51,743 nucleotides of DNA, from contig JACDQM010000068.1 of the NCBI GenBank assembly GCA_015657635.1, positions 1 through 51,743 of the forward strand. The letters are read 5' to 3'. Origin of the DNA: Roseateles sp. Lineage in GTDB: Bacteria; Pseudomonadota; Gammaproteobacteria; Burkholderiales; Burkholderiaceae_C. Shown here one piece after another: positions 1 through 8,676 of this stretch. The translations under genes and the position numbers were made by a program. A model generated the notes under the pieces. It searched no databases. It was not told the DNA's origin and saw nothing but the letters and a program-made list of their open reading frames with translations. Positions within the stretch are counted from its first letter, which is position 1, and each line of letters begins with the position of its first letter.

Positions 1-156
1 CCGGCGCTACATGCAGCTTGAGGGGCTTCAGGCTCTCAGTGATACTGTTCCGACTCGGCTGTCCGCAGTGGCACGCTGAGTAACCCCGCGCATCTCAGCC
101 TCTCCGGGCTGCGGACTTACACCACGCGCCGGGACATCACCGATAACGTCGATGCG

Positions 157-642
157 ATGCGGTTCGAAGCGAGTGGGAACGCGCTTTCGCTTGCAAAGCC
201 CAACTGGTTTCAGGGCCCGCGAACAGTTGCGCAACTCAAGGTCCTCTTGGCTCTGTTCGAAGTGGGCGAGCTTTGTGAAGTCGATGCGGGCGTCATTGCG
301 GGGTCTAGCCCCTTGTCTGACATCCTCTGCGAACTTCATGGTCTTGGCTTCACCGTCGGTCTGGTCGAGCGAAGTCGTGAAGATTGTGTCGTGCTCCAGT
401 ACCGTGGTGCTACAGGGCAAGACACGAAGTTCGCCGTACTGACCGATGCCGGACGCGACATCTTGGTCAGACAGTTGATGAACAAGGCTCAGGCACTACA
501 GGTACCTATCAGGGGGTGCCGGACCTTCGGCGACGCGGTGCACAAGCGCGACCGCATACTCGGTCCAACAGCCAAGAATCTGCTCCGCGCCTTGACGGCG
601 CGCCGCGCGGAAGTAGCCGTGATGCGACGGAGGGCCGCATGA
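157..642 (+). CDS. Hypothetical protein, possible winged-helix DNA-binding protein
   Basis: This 161-residue protein is not recognised as a named family. The stretch around residues 25-95 has the look of a winged helix: alternating short helices, then an ELHGLGF segment and a VLTDAGRDIL segment that resembles the end of the wing in MarR/PadR-type proteins. The C-terminus is rich in Arg and Ala. The reading frame stays open upstream to about position 43, so an earlier start cannot be ruled out. Its stop codon overlaps the start of the relaxase gene (ATGA, 639-642), so the two are probably translationally coupled and this product may be an accessory or regulator of mobilization. That role is inference from position. 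Confidence 0.5.
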   Translation: MRFEASGNALSLAKPNWFQGPRTVAQLKVLLALFEVGELCEVDAGVIAGSSPLSDILCELHGLGFTVGLVERSREDCVVLQYRGATGQDTKFAVLTDAGRDILVRQLMNKAQALQVPIRGCRTFGDAVHKRDRILGPTAKNLLRALTARRAEVAVMRRRAA

Positions 643-1409
643 CCAGCGCCCTACTTCTCATCAACAAGATCAAAGGGCGCGATCACCTGAGGAACGCGGC
701 ACGCCATAACCTGCGCGAGATCCCCGTCAATGGCATCGCTGTGTCATCGCCGGAAGAGCTTGGCGCAATCGAACGCATCGCTGGCCCTCGTCATGCGACC
801 GAGACCATCGAGATCGCCAAGAACTTGCTTCTCGATGCTGGCATCACTCGGCCGCGTCGCGACGCCGTCGTAGCGATCGAGTTCGTCGTCAGCCTATCCG
901 AACAGCAGTGGGACGGTGAGCCCGATTTCTTCGTGGCAGCAACCGACTGGCTCGCCAAGAGGTTTGGCGGTACCGAGCACCTTCTGTCGGCAGTGATTCA
1001 TCGTGACGAGTCAAAGCCACATTTGCACGTGCTGCAAGTGCCGCTCTTCGGCGGTCGGCTGGTCGGCAGCGACGCCATCGGAGGGCCTGACCAGTTCCGA
1101 GAGCATCTTGCAGCCTTTCAGAGCGAGGTCTGCGCCCCCCATGGCCTAGCGCCAGTACCCAGCAAGGCAGGGCCTGTACTACGGCAGCGGGCTTGGCGCG
1201 CCGTCCTTGAAAAACTGCGCGAGAGGAAGGATCCGATACTGCATAGTGAGCTATGGCCAGCGGCCAAACTAGCACTTTGCCGGGATCCGATAGGTCCCGC
1301 GACGCTGCTCGGGCTTGACCTGGCCGCTCTGGAGCCGAAAAAGCGACTGAGGTCGAGCACATCGATCTTCATCAGCAAGGGCAAGGGGCCCGCCGTAGCT
1401 CGCAGTTAG
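639..1409 (+). CDS. MobV-type (Pre/Mob) relaxase, short form
   Basis: This is a plasmid mobilization/recombination protein of 256 residues, expected to nick DNA at an origin of transfer. Two family signatures are visible: an HNLR element at residues 23-26 (Pre/Mob motif I) and HRDESKPHLH at 121-130, which matches the HxDExxPHxH metal-binding motif. The start at 639 is fixed by the ATGA overlap with the upstream gene. Typical Pre/Mob proteins are around 350-500 residues, so this one lacks most of the usual C-terminal region and may be a natural short form or a truncated copy. No origin of transfer was recognised nearby. The family call rests on the two motifs; activity is uncertain. Confidence 0.7.
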   Translation: MTSALLLINKIKGRDHLRNAARHNLREIPVNGIAVSSPEELGAIERIAGPRHATETIEIAKNLLLDAGITRPRRDAVVAIEFVVSLSEQQWDGEPDFFVAATDWLAKRFGGTEHLLSAVIHRDESKPHLHVLQVPLFGGRLVGSDAIGGPDQFREHLAAFQSEVCAPHGLAPVPSKAGPVLRQRAWRAVLEKLRERKDPILHSELWPAAKLALCRDPIGPATLLGLDLAALEPKKRLRSSTSIFISKGKGPAVARS

Positions 1410-1880
1410 CAAGCGCTCTGGGCAAGGGGCGTTGACCACTGTCGTTGACGCCCCAAACCACCTAGCCCAGCACACTCGCGCGGAAGAGCTGACTTGTCGA
1501 GCCACGAAGAAGGTAGCGCCCTACCGCTTGGCGGCGCTCACAACTCGCAAACCCGCTGGGTGAACCTCAGCCAGGTCAAACTCCACGCCTGCGAGGCCCA
1601 GGATATGCGATTCAATCTGCGCCAGAAACGGTCGCAAAGCATCAACACTACGCGGCCGGTAGCCGGCGGGGCTGACTGAGGTCGGGGGCTTCAACTTTGG
1701 ATGGTCGACCGGCCATGGCGAATCGCTTGCAACTTGTAGGGGATCTGTAGGGGCAAAAGATGAATTTCGCCAAATATCGATCAACAGACTTGCTGTTCAT
1801 GCATCCAGCAAAAACATCCTAAGTCGTTGATTTGTATTGATTCTATCTACAACCATCAACACCTGCAAATCTCCAGTTTT
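1410..1880. other. Gene-poor flank of the island
   Basis: No convincing gene lies here. There is a 61-codon frame at 1494-1679 (plus) and an 87-codon frame at 1521-1784 (minus). They overlap on opposite strands, neither has a clear ribosome binding site, and neither resembles a known family. The segment at about 1760-1880 is visibly AT-richer than the rest of the window, as is common next to an attachment site. A short direct repeat lies at 1735-1753. Confidence 0.4.
1735..1753 (+). repeat. Tandem TGTAGGGG direct repeat near the attachment site
   Basis: The octamer TGTAGGGG occurs at 1735-1742 and again at 1746-1753, an 11-base period and so about one helical turn. It lies about 130 bases inside the island from the tRNA fragment. 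Short direct repeats at this distance can be arm-type binding sites for a tyrosine recombinase, but that is inference; only the repeat itself is seen. Confidence 0.35.
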
Positions 1881-1930
1881 GCGCATTCGTAATGCGAAGG
1901 TCGGGAGTTCGACTCTCTTCATCGGCACCA
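1881..1930 (+). other. 3' fragment of tRNA-Thr(CGU), probable attachment site
   Basis: The sequence contains an anticodon loop TTCGTAA (anticodon CGU), the variable region, a T arm with GTTCGACT-like loop sequence, an acceptor 3' strand CATCGGC and a terminal ACCA. The 5' half of a tRNA (acceptor 5' strand and D arm) is missing: the bases upstream do not pair with CATCGGC, and the first anticodon-stem pair is mismatched. This is what integration into a tRNA gene leaves at the far boundary of an island. A functional copy is expected at the other end, outside the window. Confidence 0.75.
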
Positions 1931-1939
1931 AACAAGACA

Positions 1940-1970
1940 AGGGCTTAGCTTCGGCTAAGCCCTTTTTCTT
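1940..1970 (+). terminator. Rho-independent terminator after the tRNA fragment
   Basis: A perfect 10-base-pair stem (1940-1949 with 1954-1963) closed by a TTCG tetraloop is followed by a T-rich run to 1970. It is probably the original terminator of the tRNA-Thr gene. It may also stop minus-strand transcripts of the protease gene that ends at 1989, though the minus-strand T tract is poorer. Confidence 0.8.
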
Positions 1971-1988
1971 TGGCGCGCCCGGCCACGC

Positions 1989-4442
1989 TCAGCGCCGTCT
2001 GGGCTCGCCTCGGGTCAGGCTGAAGGGTCGGGGCCGATGCGTCGGCTTGTGTGTCGCGTCCTGCGCTGCGCAGGCCCGCCGGTAGTCCTGCAGCGTTCGC
2101 TGGGCTCGACCCAGCACGGTATCCGCCGCATAGCCCTGCGGCCCGAGGCTGCCGAAGACAGCGCCCGTCAGCAACTCCATGCCGTCGCTGACCAGCTCCG
2201 CGGTGTAGATGTGGAAGCGCCCCTGCGCGACGGCTTCCACCAGACGCGGCGAGAGCATCAGATGGCGGCGGTTGCGCTGCGGAATCAGCACGCCCTGCCG
2301 GCCATCCAGGCCCAGCAACTCGCAGCTGCGGAAGAAGCCCTCGATCTTCTCGTTGATGCCGCCCACCGGCAGCATCTCGCCATGCTGGTTGAGGGCCCCG
2401 GTGACGGCAATGCCTTGCCGCAAGGGCAGACCCGACAGACTCGACAGCAGCGCATAGAACTCGGCGCAGGACGCCGAATCGCCCTCGACGCCGCTGTACT
2501 CCTGCTCGAACACCACCGAGGCGTTCAGCGCCAGCGGCGCGATATGGCCGAACAGCCCGGACAGATAGCTGTGCAGGATCAGCACACCTTTGTCGTGGAT
2601 GGGCCCGGACATCTCGACCTCACGCTCGATATTCAGCAAGCCTTCCTCGCCGGCATGTGTCGACGCGGTCACGCGCACCGGGAAGCCGAACTGGTAGTCG
2701 CCCAGGTCGACCACGGTCAGGCCGTTGATCTGCCCCACCCGCTCGCCAACAACTGCCAGCAGTCGCTCGCCGTCGATGACGGACTCCTGCAGCCGCTGCT
2801 CCGGGTAGTTCTGGCGATTCACGCGTGCCTGCAGCGCGGCGTGCACGTCCTGCGCGTCGACGCGCACGGCACCGCGTGAACTGGCGAGCGCGGCGCTCTC
2901 CATCACCAGCGCCTCGCAGTGCGCAAAGATGGCGCTCTGGCGTTGCTGATCCTCGGCCTCACGATGCGTCTGCTCGATCAGGCTGGCCACGGCCGCGGCT
3001 GAGAAGTGCGGCAAGCCCATCCTGCGGCAGGCATGGGCCACGAAGATCGCTGTGGCCTGGTGAGTTTCGAGGCTGGCCTTGAAACTCTCGGCAAAGTCCA
3101 CCTTGCAGCGGAAGCGCCGGGCGAATTCCGGGTCGCCCTCCTGCACCAGGTAGTACTCCTCGACCGAGGCGATCAGGATGATCTTGACCTCCACATCGAC
3201 CGGCTCAGGCTGCAGCGACACCGCGCTGATCGGCGAAAACACCATGCCCGGCTCCTCGATCTGCAGCCGGCCGCTGCGCAGGAAGCGGCGCAGCTTCTCC
3301 CACACCTGCTCGTCGGTCAGCAAGTCGCGCAGATGCAGCAGCAGGAAACCGCCATGCGCCCGCAGCAGACTGCCGGCGCGGATGCGTGAGAAATCGGTCA
3401 CCAGCACATCGTTGTCCGACTCGTACTCGATGCTGCCGAACAGATTGCGGAACAGCGGGTTGTCGTCAACGATCACCGGCGCTGCCACGCGGCCATGGTT
3501 GTCCACCACCACATTGACGCGCAGCCGCGCCAGCACCGCCTGCAAGGCCGCGGCGCGCAGCTCTTCCTGTTCATCACTCGGCTGGAACAGTTCCAGGTTC
3601 TCCAGCAGATCCTGCTGCGCCTGCTCCAGGTAGTGCCCCAGCTTGACCGAATCCTTGATCTGTTTGCGCAGCCTGTTGCGGATCTCCTGCAAGGCGCGAT
3701 CCAGCAGCGGCTTGATCATGCGGCGCCGCAGGCTCATCAGTTCGTCCTTCATCAGCAGCTCCTTGGCGCGGTTGTGCTCCAGGAAGCGGCTGATCTCCAG
3801 GCGCAGCGCGTCTTCCGCCGCATTGAGCGCCACATGCTGCTCGGGGCTCAGGCTCAAGGCCTTGGCGGCCGTGAGCGGCTCGCCCTGTTCATCCCGCTGC
3901 GTGAAGACCATGCGGCCCTGATCACGCATCAGGCCGAAGTTGCGCGCCTCGGCAAAGGCGCTCAACTCGGCGTAGGCCAGATCCTCCTGCGCCTTGTAGC
4001 CGCTTTCGATGCGCTCGCTCTCGGCCTTGACATCCGGCGCGCCCAAGCGCTTCGGGATCTCGCTCTGCAGTGTCTTTGCAAATTCCGCCATCAGCTGGCG
4101 CAGCAGGCGGCCCTCGCCGGGCGGCAACCGCAGAGCCCGCGGATGCTCGGGCTGCTCGAAGTTGTGCAGATAGCAGAGATCCGGCGGCACCGGCCGGCTG
4201 GTCGCCTGCTGCTCCATCAGCTGCCGCATCAAGGAGCTGCGCCCGCTGCCCACCTCGCCCAGCACGAACAGGTTGTAGTCCGGCTGCGCCATCTGCAGGC
4301 CGAATGCCGCGGCATGCTGGGCGCGCTCCTGGCCGATCCAGGGCAGCGGCAGATCCAGCAAGTCAGCCGTGCTGGCAAAACCCAGCGACGCCGGGTCAAT
4401 GGACAGGCGCAGCTCGGATGGAGGAATCTTGGCGATGCTCAT
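1989..4442 (-). CDS. Lon-family ATP-dependent protease (AAA_32 / Lon_C type)
   Basis: This 817-residue cytoplasmic protease resembles the E. coli YcbZ branch of the Lon superfamily. The N-terminal half carries an AAA ATPase with a P-loop, GEVGSGRSS, near residues 61-69. The C-terminal quarter is a Lon peptidase domain with GDSAS around the catalytic Ser656 and GGINEKIEG with Lys699. The 43-residue Ser-Lys spacing equals that of E. coli Lon. The C-terminal tail after about residue 790 is basic and low in complexity. It starts with ATG at 4442. It is the first chromosomal gene beyond the island boundary and has no obvious operon partner. Physiological substrates of this branch are poorly known. 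Confidence 0.9.
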   Translation of the reverse strand: MSIAKIPPSELRLSIDPASLGFASTADLLDLPLPWIGQERAQHAAAFGLQMAQPDYNLFVLGEVGSGRSSLMRQLMEQQATSRPVPPDLCYLHNFEQPEHPRALRLPPGEGRLLRQLMAEFAKTLQSEIPKRLGAPDVKAESERIESGYKAQEDLAYAELSAFAEARNFGLMRDQGRMVFTQRDEQGEPLTAAKALSLSPEQHVALNAAEDALRLEISRFLEHNRAKELLMKDELMSLRRRMIKPLLDRALQEIRNRLRKQIKDSVKLGHYLEQAQQDLLENLELFQPSDEQEELRAAALQAVLARLRVNVVVDNHGRVAAPVIVDDNPLFRNLFGSIEYESDNDVLVTDFSRIRAGSLLRAHGGFLLLHLRDLLTDEQVWEKLRRFLRSGRLQIEEPGMVFSPISAVSLQPEPVDVEVKIILIASVEEYYLVQEGDPEFARRFRCKVDFAESFKASLETHQATAIFVAHACRRMGLPHFSAAAVASLIEQTHREAEDQQRQSAIFAHCEALVMESAALASSRGAVRVDAQDVHAALQARVNRQNYPEQRLQESVIDGERLLAVVGERVGQINGLTVVDLGDYQFGFPVRVTASTHAGEEGLLNIEREVEMSGPIHDKGVLILHSYLSGLFGHIAPLALNASVVFEQEYSGVEGDSASCAEFYALLSSLSGLPLRQGIAVTGALNQHGEMLPVGGINEKIEGFFRSCELLGLDGRQGVLIPQRNRRHLMLSPRLVEAVAQGRFHIYTAELVSDGMELLTGAVFGSLGPQGYAADTVLGRAQRTLQDYRRACAAQDATHKPTHRPRPFSLTRGEPRRR

Positions 4443-4605
4443 GGGCGTGTTCTGCTCGGTTCAAGTCCGCACTGATTGTGCGCGTTTGCGGCCATCCGTC
4501 TCGCAGCACCCAGGCCCGTCAGCGACCGCTGCTAACAGCCCGGCGCAGCCGCTGCGCAAGACCTGGCCCGCGCAGCGGAATGGCGAAGCCGGGAGAATGC
4601 TCGGC

Positions 4606-5706
4606 ATGAGCTCTCCGCCCCCTCTCTCCACCCCCCTCACTCTGCCCCGCGGCCCGGCCTGGAAGAACCGCCTGGCACTTGCCCCACTGACCAACCGGCA
4701 GAGCCTGCCCGATGGCAGCCTGGGTGACGACGAATACCGCTGGCTGACGAAGCGCGCCGAGGGCGACTTCTCGCTGACGATGACTTGTGCCGCCCATGTG
4801 CAGGCAGGCGGCCAGGGCTTCCCCGGCCAGCTCGGCATCTGGTCGGACGAGCACCTGCCCGGTCTCGCGCGCCTGGCGCAAGGCATCCGCGCGGCCGGCA
4901 GCGTGTCGTCCGTGCAGATCCAGCACTCCGGCTGCCGCGCCAAGCCCGAGCTCACCGGACAGCAGCCGGTAGCACCCTGGGATGATGAAGAAACCGGCGC
5001 GCGGGCGCTCAGCACTGCCGAGGTTGAACAGCTGGCCGAGGACTTCATCCTGGCCGCCTTGCGGGCCGAGCGCGCGGGCTTCGACGGAGTCGAACTGCAT
5101 GGCGCGCATGGCTACATGCTGGGCCAGTTCCTTGACACCCGCAATGTGCTGCGCAGCGACCGCTATGGCGGATCGTTCGAGAACCGCAGCCGCATCCTGT
5201 TCGAGATCATCGATGGCATCCGCAGTCGCGCCGGCCGCAGCTTCCAGCTCGGGCTGCGGCTGTCGCCCGAACGCTTTGGCCTCACGCTGCCCGAATCGCG
5301 CGCACTGGCCCAGGCCATGATGGACAGCGGCCAGTTGGACTATCTGGACATGTCCTTGTGGGATGTCTTCAAGGAACCGATGGACGAAGCCTTCAAGGGC
5401 AAGACCCTGCTGGCCTGCTTCACCGAGTTGGAGCGCGGCGCCACCCGCCTGGGCGTGGCCGGCAAGATCATGGATGCCGCCACGGCGCAGCGCTGCCTGG
5501 ACCAGGGCGCCGACTTCGTGCTGATCGGACGCGGCGCCATCCTGCACCATGACTTTCCGCGGCGCGCCATCGCCGACCCGGGCTTTGCCTCGGCCGAGCT
5601 GCCCATCAGCGCCGAGCATCTGCGCCAGGAGGGTGTTGGCCCGGCCTTCCTCGACTATCTGTCCACCGCCTGGCAGAACTTCGTCAGCAAGCCCGAGCAA
5701 AGCTGA
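4606..5706 (+). CDS. NADH:flavin oxidoreductase, Old Yellow Enzyme family
   Basis: This 366-residue FMN-dependent ene-reductase-type protein shows the family signature around residues 160-195: HGAHGYMLGQFLDTRNVLRS followed by DRYGGSFENR. A glycine-rich phosphate-binding segment, FVLIGRGAI, lies near residue 305. The frame is open much further upstream, but the ATG at 4606 is chosen because GGGAGA lies at 4591-4596 with good spacing; an ATG at 4597 is the alternative. It stands alone on the plus strand between two minus-strand units. Members reduce activated C=C bonds with NAD(P)H; the substrate here cannot be told from sequence. Confidence 0.88.
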   Translation: MSSPPPLSTPLTLPRGPAWKNRLALAPLTNRQSLPDGSLGDDEYRWLTKRAEGDFSLTMTCAAHVQAGGQGFPGQLGIWSDEHLPGLARLAQGIRAAGSVSSVQIQHSGCRAKPELTGQQPVAPWDDEETGARALSTAEVEQLAEDFILAALRAERAGFDGVELHGAHGYMLGQFLDTRNVLRSDRYGGSFENRSRILFEIIDGIRSRAGRSFQLGLRLSPERFGLTLPESRALAQAMMDSGQLDYLDMSLWDVFKEPMDEAFKGKTLLACFTELERGATRLGVAGKIMDAATAQRCLDQGADFVLIGRGAILHHDFPRRAIADPGFASAELPISAEHLRQEGVGPAFLDYLSTAWQNFVSKPEQS

Positions 5707-5709
5707 TCA

Positions 5710-5745
5710 GAATCGAAAAGGGCCAGCACCTTGCGGCGCTGGCCC
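5710..5745 (-). terminator. Terminator between the OYE gene and the dctP end
   Basis: An 8-base-pair GC-rich stem (5720-5727 with 5738-5745) has a 10-base loop. On the minus strand it is followed by TTTTCGATTC, so it fits as the intrinsic terminator of the long protocatechuate/TRAP operon. It may also stop the convergent OYE transcript. Confidence 0.75.
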
Positions 5746-5765
5746 CTGAACACATCACCGCGGGA

Positions 5766-6797
5766 TTACTGGCCCGCAGCGTGCTTGGCAATCAGCTTGC
5801 GGGCTGTGTCCAGCATCTGCGCGCCATTGGCACCCTTGGCGTCCATGTCCTTGACCCAATCAGCCGACAGCTTGTCGCCCAGTTTCTTCCACGTGGCCAG
5901 CTCGCTGGCCGGGATCACATTGGTGGTGTTCTTGGCCGTGAACTTCTTGCCGGTGGTGTCCGCCTGCAGGAAGGCACGCCCCGCCGCGGCCGACAAAGCC
6001 AGCCCGCTGTTGGCATCGATCACCTTCTTCAGATCGGCCGGCAGCGATTCGTACCTGGCCTTGTTCATCGCCAGCACGAAGGTCGAGGTGTAGAAGGCGG
6101 CTTCGGCCGGATCGGTCTCCGAGTGGAACTTCACCAGCTCGTGGATCTTCAGCGAAGGCACGACCTCGTAAGGCACCACCGCGCCATCGATCACGCCCTT
6201 GGACAGCGCATCGCCCACCTGGGGCACCGGCATGCTGACCGGCGTGGCGCCCAGCATCGCGATGAACTTGTTGGTCATGCGGGTGGGTGCGCGCAGCTTC
6301 AGGCCGCGCAGATCGGCCATGGTCTTGATCGGCTTGCTGGTCATGTGAAAAACGCCATCACCATGCACATGGAAGGCCAGCGGCTTGTAGTCCTTGAACT
6401 CCTGCTGGCTGAATTGCTGCGTGTAGTCCCACAGCGCCTTGCTGGTGGCCTCGGGGCTTTGCATCATGAAGGGCAGCTCGAAGGCCTCCAGCGAGGGGAA
6501 GCGGCCGGCGGTATAGCCCGGCAGCGTCCAGATCACATCGGCCACGCCCTCACGCACCTGCTCGATCAGCTGCGGCGGCGTGCCGCCCAGCTGCATCGAC
6601 GGATAGATCTGGCACTTCATGCGGCCCTTGGATTCGGCCGCGATCTTGTCGCACCAGGGCTGCAGGATCAGCGTGTGCGTCGGCGAGGACGGCGGCAGGA
6701 AGTGGTGCACCTTGAGCACGACATCGTCCGCCTGGGCCGCCAACGGCAGCAAGCCAGCGGCCGCCAGTGCAATGCCAATCTTTCGCAATGTCTTCAT
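5766..6797 (-). CDS. dctP: TRAP transporter substrate-binding protein DctP
   Basis: This 343-residue periplasmic solute receptor belongs to the DctP family of TRAP transporters. A signal peptide (about 24 residues, ending AAQA before DD) precedes a typical body with the LRGLKLRAP segment, where the conserved Arg contacts the substrate carboxylate in known members. The start at 6797 has GGAGAC upstream; a longer frame that runs back into dctM is not used. It is the last gene of the operon that starts with galD. The linkage suggests the ligand is an aromatic or ring-cleavage carboxylate, but this is inference from neighbours. Confidence 0.92.
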   Translation of the reverse strand: MKTLRKIGIALAAAGLLPLAAQADDVVLKVHHFLPPSSPTHTLILQPWCDKIAAESKGRMKCQIYPSMQLGGTPPQLIEQVREGVADVIWTLPGYTAGRFPSLEAFELPFMMQSPEATSKALWDYTQQFSQQEFKDYKPLAFHVHGDGVFHMTSKPIKTMADLRGLKLRAPTRMTNKFIAMLGATPVSMPVPQVGDALSKGVIDGAVVPYEVVPSLKIHELVKFHSETDPAEAAFYTSTFVLAMNKARYESLPADLKKVIDANSGLALSAAAGRAFLQADTTGKKFTAKNTTNVIPASELATWKKLGDKLSADWVKDMDAKGANGAQMLDTARKLIAKHAAGQ

Positions 6798-6823
6798 GGT
6801 CTTGTCTCCTCGTTGTTGATCGT

Positions 6824-8144
6824 TCAGGTGAGTTGGTGAACCAGCCACAGGGCCAGCGAAGGGAACGCAATCAGCAGCGCCAGCCGCAGAAAATCGGTGA
6901 TCAGGAAGGGCACCACGCCCTTGTAGGTCTCGCTCATCGGCACGTCCTTGGCGAGGCCGTTCATGATGTAGACGTTGAGACCGACGGGCGGGAAGATCAT
7001 GCCGATCTCGCACACCGTCAGGATCAGGATGCCGAACCACAGCGCCTTGTCGGAGGGCGCCAGACCGAAGAAGTCCATGCCCATGATGACCGGGAACAGC
7101 GTGGGCACGGTCAGCAGGATCATCGACATCTCGTCCATCACGCAGCCCAGCAGCACATAGAACAGCATCACGCAGGCCATCAGCACGACAGGCGAGATCT
7201 GCATATGCGCCACCAGATCGGCCAGATGCGCGGGCAGCTGCGACAGCGCCAGCGAGGCGTTGATCATGTCGCGCCGATGAAGATCAGGAAGATCATGCCG
7301 CTGGTCTGCGCCGCGGTTCGCACGGCTGACGCGAAGCGATTGAAGTTCATCTCGCGCGCACGGCGGTGATGAGGAAGGTCAGCAGCGTGCCGATCGACGC
7401 GCCTTCGGTGGCCGTGAACAGGCCTCCGTAGATGCCACCGAAGACGATCAGGAAGATCGTCAGGATGGGCCAGACCTTCAGCGTGGCCTGCAGCACCGCG
7501 CTGGCCGAAGCCGCCTCGGCCTCGGGCGCATGCTCGGGATGGATGCGCACCATCACCGCAATCGCGATCAGATAACCGACGGCAGCCAGCAGCGCCGGCA
7601 CATAGGCCGCCAGAAACATCTTGGTGATGTTCTGCTCGGTCAGGATGGCATAGACCATCAGCGTCACCGAGGGCGGCAGCAACACGCCCATGGTGCCGCC
7701 CGTCGCCAGCACGGCGGTGGCCAATCGACCGGAGTACTTGATGCGACGCATCTGCGGATAGGCCACCTGGGCGATGGTTGCCGTGGTGGCGACCGTGCTG
7801 CCCGAGATCGATCCGAAGGCCGCGCAGGCCAGCACGCTGGCCATCGCCATGCCGCCCTTGAAGCGGCCGAGCAGCGCGTTCGCAAAGTCAAACAATGCCT
7901 TGGACAGACCGCCCTGCACCGCCAGCGCGCCCATCAGCATGAAGAGCGGAATCACCGACAGGTCATAGACGGACACGCGGCCGTAGACCGCGCCCTTCAG
8001 GTGCGCCAGCAGCGGCGACCAGCCGGACAGGAAGATATAGCCCAGTGCACCGGGCACGAACATCGCAATCGCAATCGGGATGCGCACCGCCATCAGCACC
8101 AGCATCAGGCCGAACACGGCCAGGCCCACAGTCATCTCGTTCAT
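6824..8144 (-). pseudogene. dctM: TRAP large permease DctM, reading frame broken twice
   Basis: The product is the large, multi-spanning membrane subunit of a TRAP transporter. Three frames together give about 440 residues, the expected length: 8144-7347 (265 residues, N-terminal membrane segments), 7350-7264 (28 residues) and 7267-6824 (147 residues, C-terminal segments). The breaks at about 7348 and 7266 are each repaired by adding one G to the coding strand, restoring an ALA-GLU-MET junction and GADMIN respectively. At both junctions the stop and next start overlap as ATGA. Either the sequence has two base errors or the gene is disrupted. The first frame overlaps dctQ by 4 bases. Confidence 0.85.
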
Positions 8145-8647
8145 GCGGCCTCCCCTTCAGCGCTGCCCTTGAGCAGCTGCAGGGTCTGCTGCGCACCGAT
8201 AGCCACGCACAGCGTGAAGCCCGGCAGCATCAGCACATAGGGCCACCACAGTGGCAGGTCCATCAGCATCGAGCGCTCACCGGCCGCGCGCATATCGATC
8301 GCGCCGACAGCCACGCGCCAGACGATCAGCGCCATCACCAGCGTGTACAGCGCGCAGCCCAGCGCATCCATCAGGCGCTGCGAGCGCGCCGAGGCATTCT
8401 GGGTGAAGAAGTCCACGATGATGTTGGCCTTGTGCAGCTGGGTGTAGGGCAGGAAGGACGACACCACCACGGCGCAGCCCAGCTGCACCAGTTCCACATC
8501 GCCCAGGATGGGGTGGGCAAAGAAAGCCCGGCCGATGACGCTGACCACCGTCATCGCCGCCATGGCGAGCAGCACCGCGCCGCCGATCGCCGCATTCAGG
8601 TCGCACAGCAGGCGCAGCCATGTCCTGTGCTCTTGGGTTTCAGTCAC
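8141..8647 (-). CDS. dctQ: TRAP small permease DctQ
   Basis: This 168-residue inner-membrane protein is the small permease subunit of the TRAP transporter. Four hydrophobic segments are visible at about residues 18-40, 52-70, 93-112 and 133-155. The segment NIIVDFFTQ after the second helix and the LMDLP segment before the fourth are typical of the family. Its stop overlaps the dctM start by 4 bases (ATGA), which indicates coupled translation. It follows ligC by 29 bases in the same operon. Confidence 0.9.
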   Translation of the reverse strand: MTETQEHRTWLRLLCDLNAAIGGAVLLAMAAMTVVSVIGRAFFAHPILGDVELVQLGCAVVVSSFLPYTQLHKANIIVDFFTQNASARSQRLMDALGCALYTLVMALIVWRVAVGAIDMRAAGERSMLMDLPLWWPYVLMLPGFTLCVAIGAQQTLQLLKGSAEGEAA

Positions 8648-8676
8648 TCTCTTGTCTCCGTCTGTATTGGGTTCGC

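Larger units (their letters stand above)
1..1930. mobile_element. End of an integrated mobilizable genomic island
   Basis: This stretch carries a MobV-like relaxase gene with a small upstream partner, then a gene-poor flank, and stops at a partial tRNA-Thr copy at 1881-1930. Islands that integrate into tRNA genes commonly leave a duplicated tRNA 3' end at one boundary. The rest of the element, including any integrase and the intact tRNA gene, must lie to the left of the window. From 1989 on the genes are ordinary chromosomal ones. The boundary is well supported by the tRNA fragment; the type of element (integrative mobilizable rather than conjugative or phage) is inferred from the relaxase alone. 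Confidence 0.6.

Noticed and set aside
1521..1784. A possible 87-residue gene on the minus strand of the island flank
   Set aside because: No ribosome binding site, no family resemblance and an overlapping frame on the other strand; kept only as a note in the flank entry.
2037..4475. Long plus-strand frames opposite the Lon-family gene
   Set aside because: They are antisense shadows of a GC-rich coding region: low-complexity His/Gln/Arg/Ala sequence, no family match, and a clear protease on the other strand.
6798..7040. N-terminal extension of DctP into dctM
   Set aside because: The signal peptide and ribosome binding site place the start at 6797; the extension is an out-of-frame reading of dctM.
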